A stretch of DNA of 64,000 bases, from assembly GCA_016630955.3 (NCBI GenBank), contig CM049996.1, positions 186,001 to 250,000 on the forward strand, read 5' to 3'. The stretch's first letter is position 1; the number at the start of each line of letters is the position of its first letter. Origin of the DNA: Didymella arachidicola. Its lineage: Eukaryota > Ascomycota > Dothideomycetes > Pleosporales > Didymellaceae. Shown here piece after piece: positions 24,192-34,901 of this stretch. The notes under the pieces are model-generated. The model worked only from the letters and a program-made list of their open reading frames with translations. It made no database searches and was not told the origin of the DNA. A program made the position numbers and the translations under genes.

Positions 24192-25223
24192 TCAGGCTAA
24201 ACGACGCACAAAAACATGTCTTTCGTCTCCATCACCCTCTCCAGCTGAGGTGAGGGTCAAGTCCGCCGCAACACCATGCTGAAAAGCTCTCCGTAGACTA
24301 CTGACAGGCTCCAGCGCCAGATCCAGCTCGCCTTGCGCGTCGCGGAGCTCAGCGATCTTCTTCACATCACCAATTGACTCCGTCTCCAGCCCCTCATCTG
24401 CAAGTCTAGCGAACAAGAACGAGGTCTTTCGACTCCACTTAACATCTCTCATCCAAATCATCGGGTACTTGTCTCCAGTCCTCTTTCCCTGCCACATCAC
24501 CTTCCGACTCGTCATGCGATCCGCTGCCTCATTGAGACTCGCCCACCGCACATCTGCGCTGGACACCCAGTCGCCAATAAATTCTACATCTCGTTCTGCC
24601 CAAAAACTCACCTGTTCGACGAAGAAAGCGCTCTTTTCGCTCAGCGTACCAGTCAGAGCAATCTTCACACGCCCACAATAGTGCTTATTAATCCGCCGTA
24701 CCAGCGCCGCGACATCATGCACTTGGCCCACGAGGAAAATGCCACTGGCATGATCATCGTGGATGAACTTCCTGAAAAGACAGACGATGTTGAGCCCGCG
24801 TTGCGGCAGGTGCAGGCGTGATATCGAGGTGTATCTCTCTCGCGCTTTCTGGCAGCTGAGGGACTGCCGCCGACCAAGCCTCGATTGACTCAGGGTGAGC
24901 GTGCTTTTCGACGCCTTGGCAGTAATATGTCCATTGAATACGGTTGACTTTGGATGCATGGAAGAGGTCGAGACAGATGCGCTCGAGCTTGGGACTGTAG
25001 GTGCGGGTGTCGTGCGTGAGGGCGACAGAGGATGGGGTGGAGATGTAGTGCAGCGGTGACCACGTCGCCTTGACTGCCTTCATGTCCTGAAGAAGAGTTT
25101 ATTGATCAGGAAGAGCGAAGTGATTTGAGGAGACCAAGGGAAAGCTATCTTGTGCGTGTCTGGCAGTGTGATATGGAGGATTTGCTGACGGATCTCCGTC
25201 GATAGATCTGGTAATGAAAGCAT
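24192..25223 (-). pseudogene. F-box-like / uncharacterised fungal protein gene with two frame breaks
   Basis: Three overlapping minus-strand segments read as one protein in successive frames. Segment 1 (25223 to about 25085) begins MLSLPDLSTEIRQQILHI, the usual opening of fungal F-box-like proteins, and ends SLFLINKLFF. Segment 2 (about 25085 to 24785, shifted frame) has strongly C-ending codons and reads CLDLFHASKVNRIQW and EIHLDITPAPAATRAQH. Segment 3 (about 24780 to 24192) returns to the first frame: FIHDDHASGIFLVGQVHDVA through to ERHVFVRRLA. The two shifts cancel. I looked for introns at both joints and found no GT donor giving the right phase. So it is a pseudogene, an allele with compensating indels, or two assembly errors. 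Role unknown. Confidence 0.55.
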
Positions 25224-26464
25224 AACTCTATAAGAATTGGAAGATGCGATTGTGTAGACCTAGCAGAGAGATGTTGATCTTAAAGCCAGCGATGACTCCT
25301 ATGTGACAGTTGAGACCATGGAGCCTGGTGTAGCTGTGCAGATCAGGCCCCCCAACCCATATAGGGCGCAGCACATTCACCGCTAAGGGCATTTGATAGG
25401 CGCGAAACTGATCATGAAACTCTCACAATATGTTTCTAGGGGAAATTTCTGCCCATGAGATTCAGTCTTGAGTCTCCGGATATGATACATTCTTTCGAGC
25501 TGTAGCCATTATCCTATGCTGCTTCTACGCCTTCCTGAGTATTGGAAAGTTCGACTAGTCAGTGTACATGTACTACCTAGAGATACTTCAGGAGGCTGTT
25601 TAAGATGGATGCGTGAGAAAAGGCAGCTCAGTGACCTTCGAGACCGTGTCGCAAGCCTGCAGCACCTCGCGAAGACCTTCGAGCTGCTTAGGAAGGTTCA
25701 AGTCGAAGCTAAGCACATATGGTCAGAGCACGGCAAAACGACAGAGAGCGTGGATGCGACAACGTTTAATACACCACTAGTAATATCAAATTAGCATGAG
25801 GACGATTCTCGAGGACCCCGCTACGGATGGCGTGCATGCACTTCATACACTTATAGCGAGGAACACGAGAACCAACATCGAGACTGTCCCGTCTCCTTTC
25901 ATATATATAAGGCAGACTGCAGCGGAAAACGCTCCCAACCGACCTCTAAAGCCAACAAGACCTCTCTGTGCCTGAGCGAGCCCATGCGGATAGAGACCAC
26001 GGCACTTAGAATCTAATGCCGACTGGGTCAAGCAGCTGGAGCAATCATGACAATCCGCGAGATACCTCAATTGCTGCCAGAAGAATGCAACAGGCATGTC
26101 ACCCGCACGGAAAGTAGATAGGCACACGAACTTTGTGATGCAGTCGCTTCCCAACCGAACTGCCCACAAGGTACACAAACCGCGACGTTCAAGGTTTACT
26201 TTTGAGGTGGAGAAATGCACAGTTGGGAACATACCTAAGGTTTTAAGAAAATGGCTCGGCCAGAGCTCAACATAGTTCCACGGTGGCAGGAGATTCATAT
26301 TGTCTCAAAGAGAAATAATTGTGCGTCTTGGGTGTTGGAAAGAACGACAACGAAGAACAACAGACTTCAATAGAGGAACGAAACCCGACTAAGAAGGTAT
26401 GTTGATAAGAAGAAATAAGAAAGTCATGAAGTCATGAAGTTATGGAAAACAGCGTCCCATCCTC
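25224..26464. other. Intergenic region, 1.2 kb, with a TATA-like site
   Basis: An AT run (TATATATAAGG, about 25902-25912) looks like a plus-strand TATA box, but only a very short frame follows. On the minus strand a 151-codon frame at 25843-26298 (start MNLLPPWNYVELWPSH, Cys-containing) is open and holds an optional 75-bp GTATGT...CAG intron. I regard it as unproven. A plus frame at 25516-25794 also looks accidental. Confidence 0.35.
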
Positions 26465-29368
26465 TCAAGCGATACTCGTCATATCACTCGAATAACTCGT
26501 TCCATCCTCGACATCACCCAACACTTCAACACCCCTACACATCGCCATTGCAATCCCTGGAATGAACCTTTCACACCAAATTTCCAGCCCGCCAAACCTC
26601 TCGAGACACTCATCTCCATACATCATAAGCACCCACTGATCTTCCCTACTGAGCTTCTCCCAGCGCTTGCACGGACCGGACTGCCTGACTTCATCCTTGA
26701 TGCGTTCGCTAACGATAACATCTTCGAGAGAGTCGTTTATGAGCGCTTGATAGAGGCCCAGGAGATTAGGGAGGTGCACGTATTGAGGTGGAGGCCGTGG
26801 AATGGAATAGGTATAGTCGTAGAAAAGGCTGCAGGGCAGATGGGAGAAGAGGGCATATTCGCGGTGGCGGGTGAGGGCCTCTTTGGTCGTGAAGGCGGTT
26901 GGGTCCGAGCATACGTCACGCGTAGCAACGATAGTCTGGTCGTTGACATCGGGAAAGACGGCAGCGTACTTCTTGGTGATATTGTCTGGTGAAAGAGCAG
27001 ACCAGTTCTCGAGCGCAGCATCGTAGTACTTGGTCTCGGTGTCGAGGTAGTCCTTGACCAGGGCTTCGGGATCGCCATCGATGTTTTGAGCGAGGTTCAG
27101 AGCGACGAAGGGGCTCTTAACGCCTAGACCACCAAATGACTGTGGGAGGTAGATGATGGCCTCGAGCGTGAGCGGCGAGCTTTGAGCAAAATCAGAATGT
27201 GCACGCAACATTCCCTGTACGTGGGAGGTGAGACCTGAACCACTTCCAAAGATAATATTGAATATCTCGTGGTACGCAGCTTTAACTGACTGCAGGTGGC
27301 CCTTTCCAAACAATTCGATAAGGGGACCGAATAGATGGGCGGCGTAGGTACCTGCAGTGCTGTTCCAGATTCGGATCCAATCGAACACAGTGGTCTGTGC
27401 CGCGAGCTGCTTCTTGATATGATGGGCATAAGCCTCCACAGCAGGTTGCGTAATGGTCGGTGCGTTCTCCGAGAGCTCCAAGAAGCCGATGTGAAGGCAC
27501 TCTGGCTGCACAGAAATATCGTCAAACTCAAGCTTGGTCTGCTGCGAGAAATCGGCCAGCTCTTGTGCAACTGCATCACTCTGCTTTGCAGTACCCACAA
27601 AATAGCACCTGGATCCAAGACGATACATAGGCAGACCTGTCTTCTTCAGCACAGCCAGCTCGGCAAAGAACATCACTGCCTCTGTGAAGAGAAGTTCCAA
27701 TCCGTGACAGTCTGGAACCCCGCAAGCTCGGGTGAGAACAAGGTCTCGTGTGCCACGGACTGAAGGACCAATGTTTAAATCCGCGGCGAGATAGCGCGCG
27801 AAAAAGCCAGTGAAGACCTCCGGAACTCCCAGGAACTTCAAGACCCTCAAAACAGTCTCGTGCGGGAGTGCCGAAGCAAGAGAGTGGAAATCCACCACCG
27901 AACATGTCGGCTGGCCATCAAAGGTCGCACGCAGCTTGATCTCTGCTGCGAGAACCTTGATCAAGTTCGCTTGAACATCTTCCGCAGGTACGACTTTGGG
28001 TCTGCAACCGTCTATGATGGGAAGACGAGACATGAAGAAGTCTCGCTTATACACTCTGTGCCTCTCGTTGTCTAGAGTGTCTGAAGGAGTGGAGTATATT
28101 GGCGCTGGAGCGGGTGGCGGTGGCGGTGGGGGAGGCGGCATCACTATCGAGAAAGGTGGTGGAGGTGGCGGCGGCGCGATATGCGCCGATTCTGGGTAGG
28201 GCTTGGAAATCCTCTTCTTCGACTTCTTCTTTGGAGACGACGGCATAACGAAAAAACCAGGTGGCATAGGAGGCGGAGGTGGAAGTGTGCAACCCGGCAC
28301 TTCCGGACACGGCTCTGGCTCTGGTGGTGGAGGAGGAGGCTCAAATGGCATCATCTCGAGGAAGAACTCTTGTTCTTTGCATGTGGCGAGGGACATTTTG
28401 CGCGCTTTGTTCCGGCCCATATACCGGACAAAGTCTGATAGGCAGGTTTTGAGCTTCTGTGCCCAGCCGATGGCTACACAATGCAGGAATAGTGTGTCAA
28501 CGAGGTCCTCCTCGACAGTGATGTGGTACTGGCCCTTGACATCTTTACGAGCAGCGACAGGTAGTCCCTTACCGGTTCGCTTCCACTTCCACTGGCGGAT
28601 TGACATCATATTGAGCATGCCAAGGAGCTCCTTGATCGTAACTTCGCTCTGAATATATCCCTCGAGTGTCTTCTTTTTGTCCTCGCCTATGAGGTCGTTT
28701 TTCAGGAGGTCCATGATGCACCACTCGAGTTCGGCTTCTTCAATTTCAATATCGCCGTCGAGAATCTCTTCACCATATCTACGCATATCGTCTTGCAGCT
28801 CTTCCAAGTCTGCTGAAAAGCCGTCGCCTTGCATGAGTCCTCCAAGGTATGCTTCCAACGTCTCGACGTCGACGCTCTTGTTCGTGAAGGATTCGGCCTC
28901 GAACTTCTCCCATAAGGCTTCGAGCCCTTCCTCGACAAATTCAAAGTCATCTTCGAGTGACAGAGCATTGAGAACAGATGTTTGCGAGCTCTCCATCTTG
29001 CCAGACTTCATGGCTTTCTTCATCAGATCGAGATGAAGGGAGGTAGTATCGTAACGGTTGAGCTGCTTGTGCAGTTTCTCCATGATCTGCTTCTCGAGAC
29101 TCAGAAGCTTTTCGTGCGACATGGAGCTGTCGTGCCGATTCTCGACGTGGCGCGCAACGATAGTAAGGTCGTCATCATTAGCAAGGTACGTGTCGAACTG
29201 CTCAATGTCCTTGATGAGTGTTGTGATCCTCTCGTGGAGCTTATCACTGGCAGGAGGTGGGGATCCAATGCCGTATCGAGCCTTGAAGTCTTCTTTGAGC
29301 TGATTGAAATGCTCTACCTTGAGCTCAGCAACCTCCCGCAACGGCGGGGCGACGGTCACGGGTGTCAT
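26465..29368 (-). CDS. Large fungal protein: helical N-terminus, polyproline hinge, possible inactive RT-like C-terminal domain
   Basis: Intronless frame, 2904 nt, 967 aa. Start chosen at MTPVTVAPPLREVAELKVEH (ATG at 29366-29368). The frame is open further upstream, but that sequence is incoherent. Residues 10-340 are largely helical and charged (LEKQIMEKLHKQLNRYD, LEELQDDMRRYGEEIL). Residues 343-425 carry three polyproline runs separated by a basic patch, KKKSKKRISK. Residues about 480-640 resemble a reverse-transcriptase palm: VVDFHSLASALPHETVLRVL (Asp493), then RACGVPDCHGLELLFTEAVM in the place of the RT 'GxPQG' motif, then MYRLGSRCYFVG where RTs have YxDD. The catalytic Asp pair is therefore missing. 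A C-terminal helical region follows. Polyproline suggests profilin or SH3 partners (inference). A formin was considered, but no FH2 motif is seen. The RT relation is tentative. Confidence 0.7.
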   Translation of the reverse strand: MTPVTVAPPLREVAELKVEHFNQLKEDFKARYGIGSPPPASDKLHERITTLIKDIEQFDTYLANDDDLTIVARHVENRHDSSMSHEKLLSLEKQIMEKLHKQLNRYDTTSLHLDLMKKAMKSGKMESSQTSVLNALSLEDDFEFVEEGLEALWEKFEAESFTNKSVDVETLEAYLGGLMQGDGFSADLEELQDDMRRYGEEILDGDIEIEEAELEWCIMDLLKNDLIGEDKKKTLEGYIQSEVTIKELLGMLNMMSIRQWKWKRTGKGLPVAARKDVKGQYHITVEEDLVDTLFLHCVAIGWAQKLKTCLSDFVRYMGRNKARKMSLATCKEQEFFLEMMPFEPPPPPPEPEPCPEVPGCTLPPPPPMPPGFFVMPSSPKKKSKKRISKPYPESAHIAPPPPPPPFSIVMPPPPPPPPPAPAPIYSTPSDTLDNERHRVYKRDFFMSRLPIIDGCRPKVVPAEDVQANLIKVLAAEIKLRATFDGQPTCSVVDFHSLASALPHETVLRVLKFLGVPEVFTGFFARYLAADLNIGPSVRGTRDLVLTRACGVPDCHGLELLFTEAVMFFAELAVLKKTGLPMYRLGSRCYFVGTAKQSDAVAQELADFSQQTKLEFDDISVQPECLHIGFLELSENAPTITQPAVEAYAHHIKKQLAAQTTVFDWIRIWNSTAGTYAAHLFGPLIELFGKGHLQSVKAAYHEIFNIIFGSGSGLTSHVQGMLRAHSDFAQSSPLTLEAIIYLPQSFGGLGVKSPFVALNLAQNIDGDPEALVKDYLDTETKYYDAALENWSALSPDNITKKYAAVFPDVNDQTIVATRDVCSDPTAFTTKEALTRHREYALFSHLPCSLFYDYTYSIPRPPPQYVHLPNLLGLYQALINDSLEDVIVSERIKDEVRQSGPCKRWEKLSREDQWVLMMYGDECLERFGGLEIWCERFIPGIAMAMCRGVEVLGDVEDGTSYSSDMTSIA

Positions 29369-29973
29369 TGCGCCGTGATAGAGCGAGATGGAACTGCTCT
29401 GGAGAAAGAAAAGGCAAGATAGGCGTGATTCGCATCTTATAAGCCACTTCGTGTCGCTATGTGAATGGTCCAGCTCATTGGAAGCACGTAGCACACAGGC
29501 TGCCGCATACCGAAACAAGGCAGCGATAAGCCAGCAGCTGTCGAGGCATCTGAAAACATGTAACAAGACGCCCTCAAATGCAAAGTCAGCTTTCGTGCAT
29601 GCTATCGCGAGGCATTTAGTCGGGGCCAGCTCTGTTCTCGCGTCATACCGAGCGATGCGAGCCAATTGTGGAGCCGAAGCAGTCGCCCCCGCATCTTGAC
29701 CGGTGAGCTTGTGGCACAATATTGCCAACCCTCTGGGCTTGTGAGACACAAACATGCAGTCACGTTGTGTTAATATGGTTGGCATCGCCTCACTGGTCGC
29801 ACATCAGCGCTTTGAGCGTTACGCATTGTGTTGTTTATCAACGTTAACTGCCTAGCAGAAGGTGGTCAGCTGACCAATCGTTCGAGCGACATGAGACCAT
29901 CAACAGCTTCATTTGATCGGAGTTGAGCTCGGCGGAAAGCTCCTTCCTTGCATCCATGGACGACAGAGCGATC
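29369..29973. other. Intergenic region, 0.6 kb
   Basis: Contains the promoter of the 967-aa gene and the 3' flank of the MFS gene. A frame continuous with the former is open through much of it, but its composition is not protein-like. Nothing else seen. Confidence 0.45.
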
Positions 29974-31974
29974 TCAGATCTGAACAGCGACTCGGTTTGT
30001 CTGATACTTCTTCGTGCTCGGTAGCAGGATTGTGCAGATGATAGCGATGCTCCCAAAGGCGATTGATGTGAACTGTGTTAATCAGCATAGGTTTCTGGTG
30101 AGAAGGACATTATGCTTCTTACCCAGACGTATTTCAAGCTTTGACTGTAGGCCCACTGCACGCCCTTAGTAGCACCAGCAATTACCGCTGGAGTAACCCC
30201 CTCGATCTGCGTCGTCGCGAGCTCAGCCGGTGCGGTCAGGAAAACTGTGATGAAGTCCACAGCGCTAGTGACTGGCAGACCAGCCTTAATTGCGTACTCA
30301 GCGGCGTACTTCGGCAAGTTCTGCTCAAGCTTAGTAGCAAAGACGTTGTAGTAAATCGAGTAGCCGATACTGCCGCCGACAGTGCGAATGCTGAGCGAGA
30401 GTGCTGCGGCGGTAGTGATGAGAGCGTCGGGGCAAACGATCATGGCGACGGTTGCAGCGGGTACGAGCACGCCTCCGATACCGAGCGAAGCAATTGAACC
30501 CAATCCTACGACGAGATGTTCGTTTTCTGGCGTCATTACAGCCAAAGAGCCCGCAAAACACGTCATCAGAAGTACCGCAACGAGCAGAACTTCTCGGGCT
30601 CGACCAGGGAAGACAGAAAGTGCGGCGTTGAAGAGGATGGCTCCAATTGCTGTGGTAAATGAAGGACCCATCGCGCGAAGCCCGATCTTGACTGGATCAG
30701 GATCATACACGGAAGTAAAAGTGACGGGGAAGAAGTTGAGAATGCTGTCGAAGTGGTCAGTTCTTGATCTTGGCGTAAGCTCTGGAAGGCTTACGAGAAG
30801 AAGTTCATGCCCGCTGCAAAGGCGATCACATATGCAAGGCCAACGATTCGCTGACCCTTGAACAGCTCGCCAGGGACCATAGGGTATGGCGCGAATTTCC
30901 ATTCCCACACGATCCAAGCAGCGATGAGGAACAGACCGAAGAGGAGGGTACACAGAATGTAAGCGCTGCCCCAACCATGTGTGTATCCACCTGAGTTGAG
31001 CGCGACAAGGCTGCTTTGACTTAGAGCTAGGGAGGACATCTCGATGTAGGCCTACTTACAACAAAGTCAGACCAGTGATTGACAGGAATCCACCCATATA
31101 GTCAATCTTTTTCAAAATTGCACGTCTAGAGAAGCCATCCGCTCGAGTGTGTGCCTGTGGGAAGTAGGTGAAGAGCAGACCAAGGCCGACGATACCGTTG
31201 TAGATCAACGAAACCCATGGACCCCAGCGCCAGCCGACTGTCAGGTCTCGGTGAGACCACAGTTCAACGTATAAGAGATAAGGGCAGAAGGGAAGGACGA
31301 ACGCGGTGACCAGTGCCAGTGAGTAGCCGCGGTACTTGACTGGGACGACCTCCGCAAGGCTGTATCTGTGTCAGCTTGTAATTCTAAGTCAATGGTTGCA
31401 CTCTTATTACCCAGCGAGGCCTGTAAGCTCTCCGACTGCGGCGCCAACACCAGAGAGTGCCATGCCAACGATGGCTTGACCGAAGCTCTGTGCTGAGCCC
31501 ACCAGCGCACATCCAAGACAAATAGAGAAGGAGCCAAACAGAGCAATATAGCGTTTCCCAAACAGATCTTGGAGATACCCAGCATACGGGCAAGTAGCAG
31601 CAATGGCAAGAATATTGGCGGTTGGCAACCAGACAATGCCACGAGTGATGTTCAAATCGGCCCCAATGAACGAAAGGGAACCGCCGGTGAAGTAAAGAAT
31701 AATTTGTGAGCCTGGTAAGTCAGCGGACGGTATAGGCCAGCGAAATAGCCTACAAACCTGTGTACAAAGCCGCCAAGAAGACAGCCGAGAACATACTGCG
31801 GACGCTCCAGATGACTTTGCCATCGGAATTGTCGCCTTTCACGGCCGAGGTATTCTTCATATCGACACCTGACAGGGTCTGCTCCTTGCGGAGGTTCATT
31901 GTCGAATCTGTGGTCTCGACATGTTCGACGTAATCAACTTCTTTCTTCTCATTGTCAGAAGCTAAGTTTGCCAT
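29974..31974 (-). CDS. MFS multidrug/trichothecene-type efflux transporter (TRI12/DHA2-like)
   Basis: Plasma-membrane proton-coupled exporter. Model: complement(join(29974..30072, 30123..30744, 30795..31010, 31060..31359, 31411..31711, 31758..31974)), 1755 nt, 584 aa. Five introns of 46-51 bp, donors GTTTGT, GTAATA, GTAAGT, GTAAGC, GTAAGA. A hydrophilic N-terminus of about 60 residues (MANLASDNEKKEVDYVEHVE) precedes about 14 hydrophobic segments. MFS signature between TM2 and TM3: GYLQDLFGKRYIALFGS. Family-like segments: ELTGLAGLAEVVPVKYRGYS across intron 2 and SITGLTLFLVALNSGGY across intron 3. The last exon ends in a short cytosolic tail, KKYQTNRVAVQI. The closest family I can name from sequence is the fungal trichothecene efflux pump group (Pfam TRI12). 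Substrate unknown. No secondary-metabolite genes lie beside it, so a cluster role is not supported. Confidence 0.9.
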
Positions 31975-33102
31975 TGTGGCCCACGGATAGCAGGGTATTG
32001 TAGTCTATGGGAATTGTGAGGGAGGGAGGTTCTGAGCAACAGAACAGAAAAACTTTCGAAGAGGAGCTGCGCGGGGGTGAATTCCTTCGCAGAGGACTTT
32101 ATCACAGACATGGCGCGCCTCCATTCCCTCGGGAGAAATTTTCCTGCCGACCGAGACTGCCAAATCCACGCTTGATGTGCCATTAAGTTCAGGAAGCGTG
32201 TCGCGACCCACGGTAGAGGGCCCAGTTTACATGTCAAACAGAGCGATGATCCGGGGTAGTGGCTCTGGGCTTTGCGGGGAAGCCGTTGTTGATCCACTGT
32301 TCATGGCCTCGATCCTCTTGTGACAACCAGATGTCGTTGGTGAAGGCTGAAGCTGACTCGGCTCGAACGACATCCAGCCTGACCGCGATGAGGGCTGGAA
32401 GTTTTCGGTAAATCAATCAGTCAACCCCGCAGGAGCTACGAGCATGAATCGTGCACTCGTAAAGATACCGCCGGTATGGACCAGAAGTCAGTGTAAGAAG
32501 CTTGGCTGAATGCTTGTTTGAAAGAGGGGGTGGTCATGGGTCGTAATGGCCAATCAGAACGACTGAGCTAGAACTGCCGCGATCCGCATCACCAGCGGTA
32601 ATGTGTTTGTGACAAAGACACGAGGGACAGCTACGCATGACTTCGCTTATTGTATCGATTTAGCTGCTGCCAAAGCGCTTGCTTTCTGTCGTTCCTGGAG
32701 CTGAATCTTTCGCGCTATTATGACCTCACACAACTGTTAGTCAATTATAGCTGGATCGTCCAAAGATCGTCCGTGGAACTGGCCTGTTCCTGTCGTATTC
32801 ATAGTCTACTGCTAGGCATGCGGTCTCTTGATATTGATGGCTGAGACGGTTGTGTATGGCCTCTGGGTGGAGCCCCGATGTTGTGTACGGAGGAGCGAAA
32901 GCAGGGTTGAGACAAGCATGCCACTTCAGGTTCAGCCTCGACGGCAATCTTCGGTAAGGCAAGGTGCAGTCGTGCTTCAGGACGCATCAGCCTCAATGCT
33001 CGTCTTTGAGACCAGGGCGACAAAGCGCGAGAGCAGTGCGAGTGTTGGTACCCTTTCACGATCGCACGTGGCAGTGACAGAAAGCACCCGCTGTACAGTC
33101 GA
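31975..33102. other. Intergenic region, 1.1 kb
   Basis: Contains the MFS promoter and the 3' flank of MRF1. Frames on both strands are short. The plus frame at 32828-33469 is largely antisense to MRF1. Nothing supported. Confidence 0.45.
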
Positions 33103-34451
33103 TCACTTGCTTTCGCCCTCTTCCGCGATGAGGCCTTTCACATCTTGCTCCATGAGCCAGGTGCGCACGCTGTCCATGACCGTCTCCAGTGTCTGTCCTC
33201 CAGCCATCACATCGTCAAGGTTGTTGACCGTGAATCCACTCCTGTGGTCTGTGACACGCTGTTGTCCCCAGTTGTATGTTCGAACCTTGTCCCCTCGTCC
33301 CATCTTAGCCACGCCGATTACGCTTCGGCGCATCTCCACGATCTCATCTTCGCGTTTCTCGCGGCGTGCTTGCGCAATGCGCGAGCGCAGCAGGGTCCAG
33401 GCTTTCTCTTTATTCTTCGATTGCGACCGAGAGTCTTGCATTGCGACTACCGTGCCAGTCGGGACGTGAGTAAGTCGTACGGCTGATTCTGTCTTGTTGA
33501 CGTGCTGGCCTCCAGCTCCACTGGCCCTCATGACCTCCTGTTTGACCTCCTTGATGTCAATATAGTAATCGCTCTCAGGGTCGTCAAAGTCTTCTTGAGC
33601 GGCCGAGTTCTCTTGCAAACTCGGCAGGACGTGCACTGAAGCTGCACTTGTATGTGTTCTGCCCTTGGTCTCAGTAGCAGGCACACGCTGTACGCGGTGC
33701 ACGCCAGCCTCACATCTGAAAACGCCATATGCGTTGTTGTTCTCGACCTCGAAGATGGCTTCCGAAAGCGGCACACCAGCTTCCGATGTGCCGTTGATAT
33801 TCTCATACTTCAACACATTTGTACGGAGGTTATTGTGGTTGCAGAAGGCCTGATACATGCGGAACAGGTCGCCTGCAAAGATGGCAGCTTCTGATCCACC
33901 AGCTCCTGGCCGGATTTCGATGAGACACGGCAGGTGCGCGAACGGATGCACTGGCACCAGTGAGGTTACCAAGCTCGAGGAGGCATGGGCGAGGTCGTTA
34001 CGCGTTTCGTCTAGATCATCTGCTGCTAGTTCGCGTAGCTCGGGGTCAGTCTTGGAGTCATGGATCATCGCAACGAGTTCTGCCACAGACTTTAGCCCAT
34101 ATCAGCGCCCGCAAGCCACACGTGTGGGACATTTCACGTACCTCATTGGCCTTGTCCCACTTCTCCAGGGCACTCACGATAGGGCCATATTGACCCAGCT
34201 TCTTCGCCGATTTCGTGTCGAATCCATCTGCGAGTTTTGCCGTGAGAGTCTTGTGCTCGACGGCGATGTTGCGCGCCCGAGAGAGCAGAGCAGCCGGTAT
34301 CGACTCTGAAGCAGCTGCCGCGGATGTAAGAGGAGACCAAGGAAAGCACAAGGGAGACCATACCTGAAGACTGATGACGTCGTTGCTGTCTAGCCAGTGG
34401 CCGTGCAATGCGCGAAAGGCAACTGCGACACACCCAGGCTGTTGTGAGCAT
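33103..34451 (-). CDS. MRF1: Mitochondrial peptide chain release factor 1
   Basis: Class I release factor that reads UAA/UAG in mitochondrial translation and triggers hydrolysis of peptidyl-tRNA. Model: complement(join(33103..34089, 34142..34314, 34364..34451)), 1248 nt, 415 aa. Introns are 49 bp (donor GTATGG) and 52 bp (donor GTACGT). The N-terminus MLTTAWVCRSCLSRIARPLA with further Arg residues is a mitochondrial presequence. Key motifs: RPGAGGSEAAIFAGDLFRMY, the RF1-type stop-codon-reading tripeptide PAT in RVPATETKGRTHTSA at about residues 224-226, and the catalytic GGQ in SGAGGQHVNKTESAVRLTH at about 280-282. The PAT tripeptide indicates RF1 specificity rather than RF2 (SPF). Its start faces the gamma-glutamyltranspeptidase gene 450 bp away. 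Confidence 0.95.
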
Positions 34452-34901
34452 AGCTGGTATTGAAGCGTGACAAAAAAGTGCCGAGCTGACGCGCTTTCCG
34501 AACCTGCAGAGACGCTGGCACGTGCGTGATGGCTACAACTTCGTTGCGCGACGGGAACTCTACTCTCGACAACTTTCACATCACCTGAGCACCTTCCTAA
34601 TCCTGACTGCGATACACTATCAGGAGTGGACGCGCCAATGGATCCACATCAAAGGCTCCGAGGCAACATGGAACACTTGCAAGCGAATTGCCGATTTCGC
34701 TCTTGTCCGTCGGTTTGGCGTATCTCCGGATATAACAGGGTAGCCGTTGACCTTATGTGAACTACACCCCGCATAGAAATGCTCACGCTCAACTTCAAAC
34801 ACAACGCATTCGAAGCGTTCGAGTCACCGTTGTAGAACAACAGACACCGAACAGTACAAGTCGTCGAACGCATTGACACTACGATCGAGCACTGACCAGC
34901 C
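34452..34901. other. Divergent promoter region MRF1 / gamma-glutamyltranspeptidase
   Basis: 450 bp between two opposite start codons. Only short, incoherent frames. Both promoters must lie here; no clear TATA box was identified. Confidence 0.5.

Noticed and set aside
26465..29368. Formin (FH1-FH2) as identity of the 967-aa protein
   Set aside because: Polyproline runs resemble FH1, but the sequence after them lacks FH2 motifs, and the preceding part does not match a GBD/FH3 domain.
30078..30974. Using the long single frame at 30078-30974 as a separate transporter gene
   Set aside because: It reads through two introns; splicing joins its coding parts to flanking exons of one six-exon MFS gene with all phases consistent.
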